A DNA stretch of 52,784 bases from NCBI GenBank assembly GCA_049671305.1, contig JBATUR010000091.1, forward strand, positions 1 through 52,784, in the 5' to 3' direction. The notes below the pieces were generated by a model. That model had not been told where the DNA came from and made no database searches. It saw nothing but the letters and a program-made list of their open reading frames with translations. A program made the translations under genes and the position numbers. This document shows, one piece after another, positions 24,401-32,203 of the stretch (its first letter is position 1; the number at the start of each line of letters is the position of its first letter). This DNA is from CADCTM01 sp049671305 (GTDB taxonomy: Bacteria; Cyanobacteriota; Cyanobacteriia; Cyanobacteriales; Coleofasciculaceae).

Positions 24401-26763
24401 GGCTGGCGTTTTTGGGCAATTTGACCGACTGGTACGCTGTTAATGGCAACTTGTGTAGGTAGTCCTTCAAAGTTGCGGCAACTACCAGCATTAACTTGCA
24501 ATTCTAGGGTGTTTTCGACTGGATTAAGTAGCCAAATGCGAGTTAAAGCGGCGTCGAGGTGTTTTATGATCGCAGCAGCACATTGTTGTAGCATACCTGA
24601 AAGCCGACCTGCCTGGGTAAATGCCAAGCCGACATCTGCTGCTAATGCCGTTTGACGCGATCGCGAAAGCAATACCAACTCAGCTTGTTTGCGCTCAGTA
24701 ATATCACGCACAATACAAACAGCTTCATCAACACCACTCTTAACAATACGAGTCTCAAAAGTATGCACACCGTCGGGTTTAGACAATTCATGCTCAGATG
24801 TTTGCAGTTCCCCACTTGCCACTGCCGTTTGAATTAAACTGAGTAATTGACGCGGCATTGCTTGCGGTATGGGAAGATCACCTAATTTTTTCCCCAACAT
24901 TTGGACTGCAGGTATCGGCAAATCATCGCTTCCTGCCTTAATATCTAAATAAGTTCCATCCACCCGATGACGAAACATCGTATCAGGAATCGCATTTAGC
25001 AAGGCACTCATGCGCTCTTCACTTTGATGTAAAGCTTCTTCTGCCAACTTGCGTAAATTCAGTTGATCATAAACCTTACTAATATCTAAGATCACACCAT
25101 CCAACCAAGATACAGCACCGTTTTCTGGATAGACAATTTGTCCTTGCTCATACAACCAACGGATGCTACCATCAGCATGAATAATGCGGTATTCTCGACA
25201 GAAAGGTTTGCCATTAAGCATCGCTTCAACAACAACTTGCTCATAGATGAGCCGGTCATCAGGATGTAAAATACTGCTAAAGCTGCGCCGCTGATTATTG
25301 ATAAAGTCTGCTGCCGGATATCCAGAAATTTCGGCGATCGCTTCACTAATAAACGCCATTGTCCAATCGGACTCATCATAACAGCGATAAACCGCACCAG
25401 GAATATTATCAACCAAAGTACGGTAACGCTTCTCACTAGAAATCAAAATCTCTTCAGCAGTTGCTCGCTCTTGCCAAAGTGAAATTGCCGAAGCAGCAGC
25501 TTGCAACAATGCTACTTCCGAAGCAGACCAAGTGCAAGCAGATATACAATTATCAAAACCAATAAAACCTTTAAACTGCCCTTTAATCAGCAAAGGTAAA
25601 ACTAAAATTGATAAAATGTCTTGCGACTCCAACATTTTCTGCTCTGAGGGCGGAAAATCTTGCACAATACCCGTAATAAAATCACCTCGTCTTAAAACCT
25701 CTGCCCAACGAGGACACCAATCTTTATATGGCACATTCTGGACATTAGCATTACCCGCTTGGGGTAAAATATTTTCCTTACACCACTCTGCACGTTGACT
25801 TGTTAGTAAATGCCCAGCTTTTTCCTCTCGATGGTTTTCAAAAATATAAACGCGACTAGCACCCGTTGTTTTCCCTAAAATTTCTAAAATTGAGTCATAA
25901 CTGCAAGTTTTATCTTCAGAAGCTAACAATAATTGTTGCACTTCCACAATTGCCGCTAAATAACTTTCTCGTTTGCTGATACGCGCCTCAGCCTGCTTAC
26001 GTGCTGTAATATCAGTACTAGAACCAGCAATACGATAAGGTTTGCCCTCTTCATCTCGATAAGCAGTACCACGAGAAAGCAACCATAAAGTGTTACCATT
26101 TTTCTGAAGGACTCGGTGTTCAATTTCTAAATTAGAGGTAAGACCAGACAGATGAGCCAGTGCGGTATTGAGTACAGTTTGTTGGTCATCTGGATGTACA
26201 GAATTTAGCCAATCTTCCGGAGCAATTACCGTCTCATTTCCACCATATCCCAACAGAATTTTCATAGTGGAGCTGACATAAATATCACGGGTAAGGAAGT
26301 TTACTTGCCAAACTCCTACTTGCCCTCCACTAATTGCTAAAGCATATCTTTCTTCGCTTTCCAACAGCTTTTGTGACATTTGGCTACGTTCAATTGCATA
26401 GCGTAAGGCATTGATCAATACTGGACTATCTACCTGTCCTTTGATTAAATAGTCTTGCGCTCCTTGACGAATTGCTTGAACTGCTAGTTCTTCATCATCT
26501 AACCCTGTAACTACCACAATTGGAGTTAGTGATGCTTCTCGTACTGTGGCAATTGTCTCTAACCCCTGGCTATCTGGCAATTCCATATTTAATAAAATGA
26601 CATCAAAACTTTTTTGCTGCAACAGCTCAAGGGTTTTTTTGAGACACTGGATATGAGTAATCTCAAAATCTATTCCCCAATTTTCCGACAAAAAATTTTT
26701 GAGAAGTTCAGCTTCTGTTATGTTGTTTTCAACTAAGAGAATGTTTAGCAGTTGAGCATTCAT
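21433..26763 (-). CDS. Multi-domain hybrid sensor histidine kinase/response regulator
   Basis: A 1776-residue cytosolic hybrid kinase without membrane segments. Order: receiver (about 6-125), PAS/PAC (130-265), GAF (290-440), PAS/PAC (445-570), PAS (585-695), GAF (710-870), PAS (875-985), HisKA (LANMSHEIRTPMNGVLGM, phospho-His1005), HATPase with DTGIGIAPED and GGTGLGLAICKQL, second receiver (about 1285-1410), third receiver (about 1435-1625, phospho-Asp1558 in VLMDCQMPVLDG), and Hpt (AHQLKGSS, His1720). The first receiver has Asn59 and the second Glu1343 at the phosphoacceptor position, and both acidic pockets are altered, so only the third looks functional. The ATPase and third receiver carry in-frame insertions of about 45 and 65 residues. 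A phosphorelay His1005-Asp1558-His1720 is likely; the output partner is not nearby. Confidence 0.93.
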   Translation of the reverse strand: MNAQLLNILLVENNITEAELLKNFLSENWGIDFEITHIQCLKKTLELLQQKSFDVILLNMELPDSQGLETIATVREASLTPIVVVTGLDDEELAVQAIRQGAQDYLIKGQVDSPVLINALRYAIERSQMSQKLLESEERYALAISGGQVGVWQVNFLTRDIYVSSTMKILLGYGGNETVIAPEDWLNSVHPDDQQTVLNTALAHLSGLTSNLEIEHRVLQKNGNTLWLLSRGTAYRDEEGKPYRIAGSSTDITARKQAEARISKRESYLAAIVEVQQLLLASEDKTCSYDSILEILGKTTGASRVYIFENHREEKAGHLLTSQRAEWCKENILPQAGNANVQNVPYKDWCPRWAEVLRRGDFITGIVQDFPPSEQKMLESQDILSILVLPLLIKGQFKGFIGFDNCISACTWSASEVALLQAAASAISLWQERATAEEILISSEKRYRTLVDNIPGAVYRCYDESDWTMAFISEAIAEISGYPAADFINNQRRSFSSILHPDDRLIYEQVVVEAMLNGKPFCREYRIIHADGSIRWLYEQGQIVYPENGAVSWLDGVILDISKVYDQLNLRKLAEEALHQSEERMSALLNAIPDTMFRHRVDGTYLDIKAGSDDLPIPAVQMLGKKLGDLPIPQAMPRQLLSLIQTAVASGELQTSEHELSKPDGVHTFETRIVKSGVDEAVCIVRDITERKQAELVLLSRSRQTALAADVGLAFTQAGRLSGMLQQCAAAIIKHLDAALTRIWLLNPVENTLELQVNAGSCRNFEGLPTQVAINSVPVGQIAQKRQPYLVNNLLDEPEICTPQWAQQEGIVAFAGYPLIVENQLVGAMTMFSCQPISEEIFNALASVADEMALGIERKQVEQALERERQQLRDIIANAPVAMAMFDTELRYMVHSQKWLTDYGLEESIIGQTLCEVFQDFPKRWRKVIQRALQGEVLLSPEDKWQRADGTTVCLRWAVQPWSTPEGAVGGVVIVTDRINELVEAREAALETLRLKSQFLANMSHEIRTPMNGVLGMTELLLKTQLNAEQLDFVQTLSSSAQNLLTLLNDILDFSKLEAGEMRMEMREFDLNNCLEDVADLLSTSAQAKGIELAVLVDTNVPRQLRGDASRLAQVLTNLLGNAIKFTNRGEVIIQASLEFETPTYANVRFAVTDTGIGIAPEDQKKLFQSFSQVDASTTRQYGGTGLGLAICKQLVELMGGEIGVESGGAAFIPGRWSVNATPSKRQEALSSVLPSQPQGSKQIYQKILPLSDSLNSGSMFWFTVPLVKLADTVVPPGKMASYDLAGLRLLIVSGNTTMRKVVCTLASFWGMEVEEASSCEEAIGVWHSLDEQTLALDVVIVELNLLENQSGSLIEQFRGLGGEQTKWLLINSVNERSLALGYLDLGFSGCITKPLKASKLLGCLREVLASKSGESAQKELMLASSTSNSTKAAQLSQAKILLVEDTTINQKVVLNQLKILGYEAQCVTNGKEALELLTRHGYGVRVSGTEDDHYGVSIAPEASRVVATSLTVNSVQSSSGHFKPRVEKRLSSKLNHTNSSSAMLREDDCRYDIVLMDCQMPVLDGYEATRLLRDFEGESCHTVVIAMTANAMPGDREKCLAAGMDDYISKPLTLENLDVVLNRWLHQSVEIKSQSEVEEGVSISLTSTIQADFLVTNKEGVSVNEAPLDLQQLDELAQGDVAFQQELLTVFLEDSFIYLKEIKSALAKEDCLTLARYAHQLKGSSATVAIKIMPELAAQLEHYAKDQQLLDAEQLITQLEQILERVQAFISNGWS

Positions 26764-27958
26764 ATTCTTTTCAACCTTGAATCATCACAAAGTTGCCCGC
26801 TATATAAAGCAATAATCATTACCATATCCTTGAGCTATTTGACATTTAGCTATTGTGGGAAAACAGCTTACGTCAATACTATTCGGCTGGCTTATCGTCG
26901 TTATTTACACAAAATAGATGCAGTTAGACTTGAAGCATAACTAAATAAAGCCCTGATTAAATTCACAATCACTTCTTTGGCTGCTATCTAATGGCTCGAA
27001 TATACTTGAGAATCTTTAGAAACCTAACACCTTTAGTGATATCTGATCTCACAAAATTCTCTTGATTCGGCACTTTAGACGCTACCTAAGATAGATTGAC
27101 TGGATCTGTCCAGATTTTTTTGACGATGCTAACAGCCTATTGTAGATCGAGATGTTTTGAAGAATGACCATATTAATCTGATTTTCCAAAAAAATGTTAA
27201 TAACTTAATATGAACATTATCTTATTAGTATAATCATCTAGATCGTTTTGCATGGGTAGCACTAGCAAAGCGCTATAGCTTGTGAAAGTTATTCATTATC
27301 TACACAAAACTGATTTCGGCGTAAACGGTTTTTCTTGAACACAAGCCTAACTTTTAAATCTTGAAGACGCGGCTCCTAGATTTTATCAATTGAGATGAAA
27401 TAACTAATTTTTCAGGGATTGATTCCCTGATCATGACGTATTACTTGTATTACTTCTGTAAATCAAATTTTAATTTTTATGAGATTTTGAAACAAGAAAG
27501 AAAAAAATCTAAAATACCTATTTATTCTGAAAATGATCTGAAAAATTTCTGTTATAAAAAATGTAAGTTTAATTTGTGTTTTTTAATGTGACTCTAAGCT
27601 TTTGTTGTGGATACTAGAAAACTAATCATAATCCTTAATTTGATCATAATCATCTTCTATTTAAGCTAATGCTGGTAAATAAAAATAAATTCAGCCATTT
27701 GAGCAATCGCATCAATTACATCTTGCTTAGTACTGGTCATCATGACAAATCAACTCATAGGCTCAGTCTAGAACAAGACCTCAGCAACTGCCACAAGAGA
27801 AGATGCCACAAGTCCGTCCTAAATGCTAAAAAATTAATAGTAGGCTTTTGTACGGGGTCTGCCAATCAACAGAAGATTAAGAGCTAGCCCCTAATATCGC
27901 TATACTTCCAATTGAGAGCCTTATATATTGTTTTGAGTTTAGTGGGGGCAGATTAAAT
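26764..27958. other. About 1.2 kb intergenic region between divergent genes
   Basis: An AT-rich spacer between the divergently transcribed hybrid kinase and DUF3318 genes. It must contain both promoters. The only longer frame (27669-27887, 72 codons) has no recognisable composition or ribosome site and I do not accept it. I see no tRNA, riboswitch or strong hairpin. The length leaves room for a small RNA. Confidence 0.35.
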
Positions 27959-28612
27959 ATGACGACATCCTATGCAACCTCTTCTGCCAGAGCCGAAATG
28001 AGCGAACTTCGGCGTCTGAAAACCTTACTGCCACCTGAATTGCAGAGTTGGGTAATGGTAGAAGGTACGACTGAAGTTAACCCTCCTCTGCTTCGCAGTG
28101 AAGAAATAGGCAGGGATGAGGTAGAAATTCAAATCGACTTAGTGAAATGGGAACAGCTTGCTCTTGACCAGCGCAACTTGTTATTTTGGCACGAAGTCGC
28201 CCGTATTCAAAATGACACCATCACCAAAGACGGCTGGGAGATGGCAGCGCTTGCCATTGGTTTAGGCGGTGCTGTGGGCGAATTATGGGTTCAAGACGGC
28301 TTGCTGCTCCTTTTAGCCTTAACACTGAGTGGTTTTTCCGGTTGGCGACTGTATCAAAAAAACAACGGCGAGAAAAATCACAAAGCGGCAACCGAAGCCG
28401 ATGAAAAAGCGATCGCTCTTGCCACTCGTTTTGGTTATACTCTACCCAATGCTTATAAAAGTTTGGGCAGTGCCTTAAAAACCTTGATTGAAATGACCCC
28501 CAGTCGTCGTCAACGTAGCAAATACGAAGCCAGACTGACTGCCCTCAAACGTAGTGCCTCCCAAGCTAAAGCCAAAGTGAAAGCCCAACGTGAAGAGCCA
28601 GATTATAGCTGA
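27959..28612 (+). CDS. DUF3318 family protein
   Basis: A 217-residue protein matching the cyanobacterial DUF3318 pattern: a soluble N-terminus (SELRRLKTLLPPELQSWVMV), then QRNLLFWHEVARIQ near 75-88 and DGWEMAALAIGLGGAVGELW. Two short membrane-inserting segments lie at about 97-110 and 116-132 (LLLLLALTLSGFSGWRLYQ). The basic, helical C-terminus (SRRQRSKYEARLTALKR) should stay in the cytoplasm. The HExxR-like sequence (FWHEVARIQ) hints at a degenerate zinc-peptidase motif, as in some integral proteases, but the third ligand is not evident. Function is unknown. A hairpin follows the gene. Confidence 0.75.
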   Translation: MTTSYATSSARAEMSELRRLKTLLPPELQSWVMVEGTTEVNPPLLRSEEIGRDEVEIQIDLVKWEQLALDQRNLLFWHEVARIQNDTITKDGWEMAALAIGLGGAVGELWVQDGLLLLLALTLSGFSGWRLYQKNNGEKNHKAATEADEKAIALATRFGYTLPNAYKSLGSALKTLIEMTPSRRQRSKYEARLTALKRSASQAKAKVKAQREEPDYS

Positions 28613-28640
28613 TAGTAGGAGTGTTTTGCTAACTCAAGCC

Positions 28641-28665
28641 AGCCCACGTTGAGTAAACGTGGGCT
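28641..28665 (+). terminator. Possible terminator hairpin after the DUF3318 gene
   Basis: A perfect ten-base-pair stem (AGCCCACGTT paired with AACGTGGGCT) closes a five-base loop. No T-run follows directly, so this may be a terminator of the tailless kind or a processing hairpin. It lies 29 bp after the DUF3318 stop. Confidence 0.45.
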
Positions 28666-28803
28666 ACTCAAAAAATTGCTAATTTTCATAGCAAGCACAA
28701 GTAGATCCTGCTAAATTCCTAAAAAAGATGGCAAAGTTGGCAGTTCTAGGACAGAATATTGGTCAGACTATAGGTTATAGAGCTGAGTACCAAAATCTTT
28801 CAT

Positions 28804-29802
28804 ATGGTTGACCCAGTGTCCGAAGCAAGCTTTGAGGTAATGTCATCAAACGAAACTGCAATCTTGCAGTTACCAGTTCGCTTGGCAGGACTTGAAGCTG
28901 TAGCATTTAAAACAAACTGCCAAAAGCTGCTGCAAGAAAGTACTCCCAAACAACTGATTTTTGATTTCAGTCAAACCACTTTTATTGACAGCAGCGGTGT
29001 TGGCGCCCTGGTTAGCAACCACAAAACCACACGAAGCAAAAACGTTGAGATGATACTGCGAGGCGTCCGTCCTCAAGTAATGGGAGTACTTGAAATGACA
29101 GCGCTAGATCAGGTTTTCAAGTTTGAGGTACAGGAGGGACCAGAAGTAGCAATAACCAAAGCCGAAAAACAATTACCAACAACTCATCCCTCGGTGCGAT
29201 CAGGAGTGAAGCGCTTACTTGATGTAGTTGGGGCAATTGTCGGTTTAGGCATTGTATCAATTGCCATTATACCGATCGCGATCGCCATCAAACTCAACAG
29301 CCCAGGACCAATTTTATTTGGTCAAACTCGCCTAGGTTGGATGGGTAAGCGATTTACGATTTGGAAATTCCGCTCCATGTACATTGATGCCGAAGAACGT
29401 AAAAAAGAATTGATGGCACTCAATAAACAAACTGACGAAAAAACTTTCAAAATGGATAACGATCCTCGGATCACTCCTGTTGGCAAGTTTTTACGCAAAA
29501 CCAGTTTAGATGAACTGCCGCAGTTTTGGAACGTCCTCAAAGGCGAAATGAGTCTAGTTGGCACTCGTCCACCTACACCCAACGAAGTTGACATTTATGA
29601 AGTTCCCGAATGGCAACGCTTAGATGTCAAACCAGGAATGACCGGCGAATGGCAGGTAAATGGGCGCTCTTCAATTCGTAATTTTGAAGACATCATTAAA
29701 CTGGACTTACGCTACCAACAAAACTGGAGCTTGCTATACGACCTCAAGCTCATCATCAAAACAATTTTGGTTGTTTTTCGTAAAGATAGTGGCGCTGTTT
29801 AA
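28804..29802 (+). CDS. STAS domain fused to exopolysaccharide priming sugar transferase
   Basis: A 332-residue fusion. Residues 15-118 form a STAS (anti-sigma-antagonist) domain with the phosphorylatable site FIDSSGVGAL (Ser63/Ser64). Residues 137-332 are a bacterial sugar transferase (PF02397 type): a membrane hairpin near 140-165 (VVGAIVGLGIVSIAIIPIAI), then SPGPILFGQTRLG, KFRSMY, the catalytic-region LRKTSLDELPQFWNVL, MSLVGTRPP, and PGMTGEWQVNGRS. Such enzymes load the first sugar-phosphate on undecaprenyl phosphate at the inner membrane to start exopolysaccharide repeats. The RsbW-like gene just downstream could phosphorylate the STAS part, so partner switching may control priming directly. 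The short monotopic form lacks the large N-terminal WcaJ membrane region. Confidence 0.9.
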   Translation: MVDPVSEASFEVMSSNETAILQLPVRLAGLEAVAFKTNCQKLLQESTPKQLIFDFSQTTFIDSSGVGALVSNHKTTRSKNVEMILRGVRPQVMGVLEMTALDQVFKFEVQEGPEVAITKAEKQLPTTHPSVRSGVKRLLDVVGAIVGLGIVSIAIIPIAIAIKLNSPGPILFGQTRLGWMGKRFTIWKFRSMYIDAEERKKELMALNKQTDEKTFKMDNDPRITPVGKFLRKTSLDELPQFWNVLKGEMSLVGTRPPTPNEVDIYEVPEWQRLDVKPGMTGEWQVNGRSSIRNFEDIIKLDLRYQQNWSLLYDLKLIIKTILVVFRKDSGAV

Positions 29803-29827
29803 AAAAACTTGGAACCAGCTTTGGTTC

Positions 29828-30262
29828 ATGCAAAACGATAAACCACTCAAAGAATCTCGTCTTCAGGTAGAGTCAGACTTAAATGCTGTACCAGAAGTCT
29901 TACAGTGGTTCGAGCAATTTACCTCTCCAAATCTACCCCAGCAATTTTGTGGAGAGTGTCAACTTGCACTAGTAGAAGGGTTCACTAACGCGGTGCGTCA
30001 TGCTCATCATCATCTACCGCTAACAACCCCCATTGAGCTTGAGTTAGAGCTGTTTTCCCAATACTTAGAAATGCGAGTTTGGGATCACGGACAGCCTTTT
30101 GATTGGCAGGCAAAGCTGAAAGCCCTCTGCTCCGAAGATGTCGATCCTTTAGAGAAAGAAGGAGGCAGAGGGCTGATGTTTATGAACCAGTTAACCGACG
30201 AACTTTCTTATGTTCGTTTCACCGACGATCGCAATTGTCTTTTAATGCGAAAACGTCGTTAG
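29828..30262 (+). CDS. RsbW-like anti-sigma regulatory kinase (HATPase_c_2)
   Basis: A roughly 144-residue GHKL-fold ATPase. The N box is ALVEGFTNAVRHAH, G1 is VWDHGQPFDW and G2 is EGGRGLMFMNQL, the set expected for RsbW/SpoIIAB-type serine kinases that act on STAS proteins. There is no receiver or other domain. It begins 25 bp after the STAS-transferase gene and is surely cotranscribed. An alternative GTG at 29789 in the same frame would add 13 residues and overlap the upstream gene; neither start has a clear Shine-Dalgarno. The likely substrate is the STAS domain encoded next door (inference). It overlaps the stop of the convergent neighbour by four bases. Confidence 0.88.
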   Translation: MQNDKPLKESRLQVESDLNAVPEVLQWFEQFTSPNLPQQFCGECQLALVEGFTNAVRHAHHHLPLTTPIELELELFSQYLEMRVWDHGQPFDWQAKLKALCSEDVDPLEKEGGRGLMFMNQLTDELSYVRFTDDRNCLLMRKRR

Positions 30263-31149
30263 ATTTCGGCAACAGCTCGTTCAATTAAACGGCGTGCCAG
30301 GGTTTGCGTCCCCGTATGCTCAAAATAGTTGGTAGAAACATCCAAGAAAGCTCCTAGATAGTCCACCTTATCATCAGCAATGTCAATAAAACCTTGCAGA
30401 TTGTTGGTGACTTTTTGCGGTGTCAAGGATTTCTCGGCAACAAAATTACCCATCCAACCCTTAACCGAGTCAAAACTCTTTCCAATAAAATTGAGCTTGC
30501 TACTAGAATCACTACCAGGAATTGAATCACTGATAGTGCTAAAAGTATCATTTTTCTCCAAATCTTTTGGACCCAAACCGGAAATAATCGATTGCGCTTG
30601 CGTGATGAAATTTGGTCCCAGGGGAATCAAACCATCAAAACAAACTAATGCTGCCATCCGCATTAAATTCTCGCCACTATACTCGCCCAAAGACGCCACA
30701 AAATCCCCAATACTATCACCAGGAATGCCGTTAATTTGACAGAAGGCAATTAACTCAACTACCAGTTTCAAGGACAAATCAATGCTTTGTGCTTTATCAG
30801 GTTTTGGGGTAATTGCATTTATTAACCCTCCCATCAAAGGAATTTTGCCGCCGACTTTGTTTGCCAAAGCCGCCGCACCTAGGGCATAATCTGTTTTATC
30901 AACAGTTTGATAAAGCCACATGGCACGTTGGTAACCTTGAGAACGGTCATTATACAAATAGACAGCCCGATCGCCTATTTGCTGAATAATTGATTCGTCT
31001 GTTTCACCTGTGACATCCCGAATCGTATTCTCAAAACCAACTAAATTATTCCACTGACCAGGTACCACAAAATCCAGCGATCGCAACGCCATCGTTGTCA
31101 GATTCTTGGTTGGCAATTCATCAACCATTTGAAAAATTGATTTACTCAC
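30259..31149 (-). CDS. Conserved-looking soluble protein, unknown function
   Basis: A 296-residue protein rich in helices, with no signal peptide. I do not recognise a domain. Notable features are an N-terminal amphipathic segment (SIFQMVDELPTKNLTTMAL), a glycine-rich middle (LGAAALANKVGGKIPLMGG) and a serine-rich linker near residues 208-220 (ISDSIPGSDSSSKLN). It shares four bases with the convergent RsbW-like gene. The lipoprotein gene lies 57 bp downstream in the same direction, so the two could form a transcription unit. Any link to exopolysaccharide regulation rests on position alone. Confidence 0.7.
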   Translation of the reverse strand: MSKSIFQMVDELPTKNLTTMALRSLDFVVPGQWNNLVGFENTIRDVTGETDESIIQQIGDRAVYLYNDRSQGYQRAMWLYQTVDKTDYALGAAALANKVGGKIPLMGGLINAITPKPDKAQSIDLSLKLVVELIAFCQINGIPGDSIGDFVASLGEYSGENLMRMAALVCFDGLIPLGPNFITQAQSIISGLGPKDLEKNDTFSTISDSIPGSDSSSKLNFIGKSFDSVKGWMGNFVAEKSLTPQKVTNNLQGFIDIADDKVDYLGAFLDVSTNYFEHTGTQTLARRLIERAVAEI

Positions 31150-31206
31150 GCGCCTTCTCCTTATTTTCGTTCTTTTACTAATGGTCAGTAGCGATTTAAG
31201 CCATGA

Positions 31207-31710
31207 CTACTGAAGCTTAGAAAGACCATTCAAGTCAAACTTTTGAATCCAAGCTTCCTTATTGATGGTTGGATCAGTTGATTTGACACTAACTTGGTAA
31301 CGGTCATTGACAAGAACGCTAGTTTGGATTGTGCCAAGGGTTGTTGCTGGATAACCTGCCACTTTTTTCGTCGCTGTCTTGTATTTTGCTGCCGTCTCTT
31401 GGCGGCTTATTGTATCAAAAATTGTTAAGGTAGCAACCTCTTTGCCAGCTTGTTTCAACTTCGCTTGAGAAGTACCCTTCTTCTCCTGAGTGAAAACGCG
31501 ATCATATCCACTACCGCCTTTCGGGAAAAACTTGTTAAACTCAGCACCTTGAGTTGCCTTCTTATCCACCGCCGGATCAGTTTTTTTCTGAGTGCTTTCC
31601 TGCTGTGCCTGATCAAAACGACTAGGCGCTTGCGCTGCACAAGAAGTGATCAACAACAAAAAACTCAACAGCAACGGAGCCAAAATCTTACGCAAACGAG
31701 GCATAATCAT
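31207..31710 (-). CDS. Lipoprotein resembling cyanobacterial PsbP-like or secreted small proteins
   Basis: A 167-residue exported protein. The signal peptide (MIMPRLRKILAPLLLSFLLL) ends in the lipobox LITSC, so Cys24 should be lipidated. The mature part has a lysine- and glutamine-rich linker (residues 36-56), then FNKFFPKGGSGYDRVFTQEKKG and alternating strands ending in IQKFDLNGLSKLQ. It is a compact beta-rich domain I cannot name with certainty. GGGAG lies upstream of the first ATG at the right distance, which supports the start. It is read away from the glycosyltransferase gene. Confidence 0.7.
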   Translation of the reverse strand: MIMPRLRKILAPLLLSFLLLITSCAAQAPSRFDQAQQESTQKKTDPAVDKKATQGAEFNKFFPKGGSGYDRVFTQEKKGTSQAKLKQAGKEVATLTIFDTISRQETAAKYKTATKKVAGYPATTLGTIQTSVLVNDRYQVSVKSTDPTINKEAWIQKFDLNGLSKLQ

Positions 31711-32203
31711 AATCTTCTCCCAAATAACACACAGTTTCTTTCCAATTTTGACTTATAGATAGATGAAAACGGATCACCCGGAAGTCACATCACCAAAACT
31801 TGACTTTCATGTTTATGATTAAAATCGCATTGGCAAAAGAATAATATAGAAGCGATACTGATTGTTTTGAGCCAAAAACCGTGTCGGGTGCATCGCGGCA
31901 CAAATCTATAGCCAAAGGGCAGAAAAACTCAAAACAAGCTCACACAGCCACGGTTTGCGGTCTGATGGCGTTGTATATTTCTTTTCAACAAATACCAAAA
32001 GCTTAGGAGTCGTTGATTTGTGCCCACAGCTCAGGCTGGAACTGTAAATATTACTCTACAGATACTTGACATCCATAGAGCTATTTTCCTTTTTTAAGGA
32101 ATTTTCTTTACCTTTATCCATAAACGCGGACATAAAGCTAGCCTGGAGAAACAATCCCACTGTTTCAGGCAAGTGTCTACTACTGAGATGGCACCCTCAA
32201 GAT
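31711..32203. other. Intergenic region between divergent lipoprotein and glycosyltransferase genes
   Basis: About 490 bp containing both divergent promoters. A frame upstream of the glycosyltransferase extends to a TTG at 32066, but the extra residues do not look like part of the family. Nothing else is recognised. Confidence 0.35.

Noticed and set aside
27669..27887. 72-codon plus-strand frame in the large intergenic region
   Set aside because: Composition is unlike neighbouring proteins, there is no Shine-Dalgarno and no family resemblance.
32066..32203. N-terminal extension of the WcaI-like glycosyltransferase from a TTG
   Set aside because: The extra 46 residues do not resemble the family, whose conserved first strand starts at the ATG at 32204.
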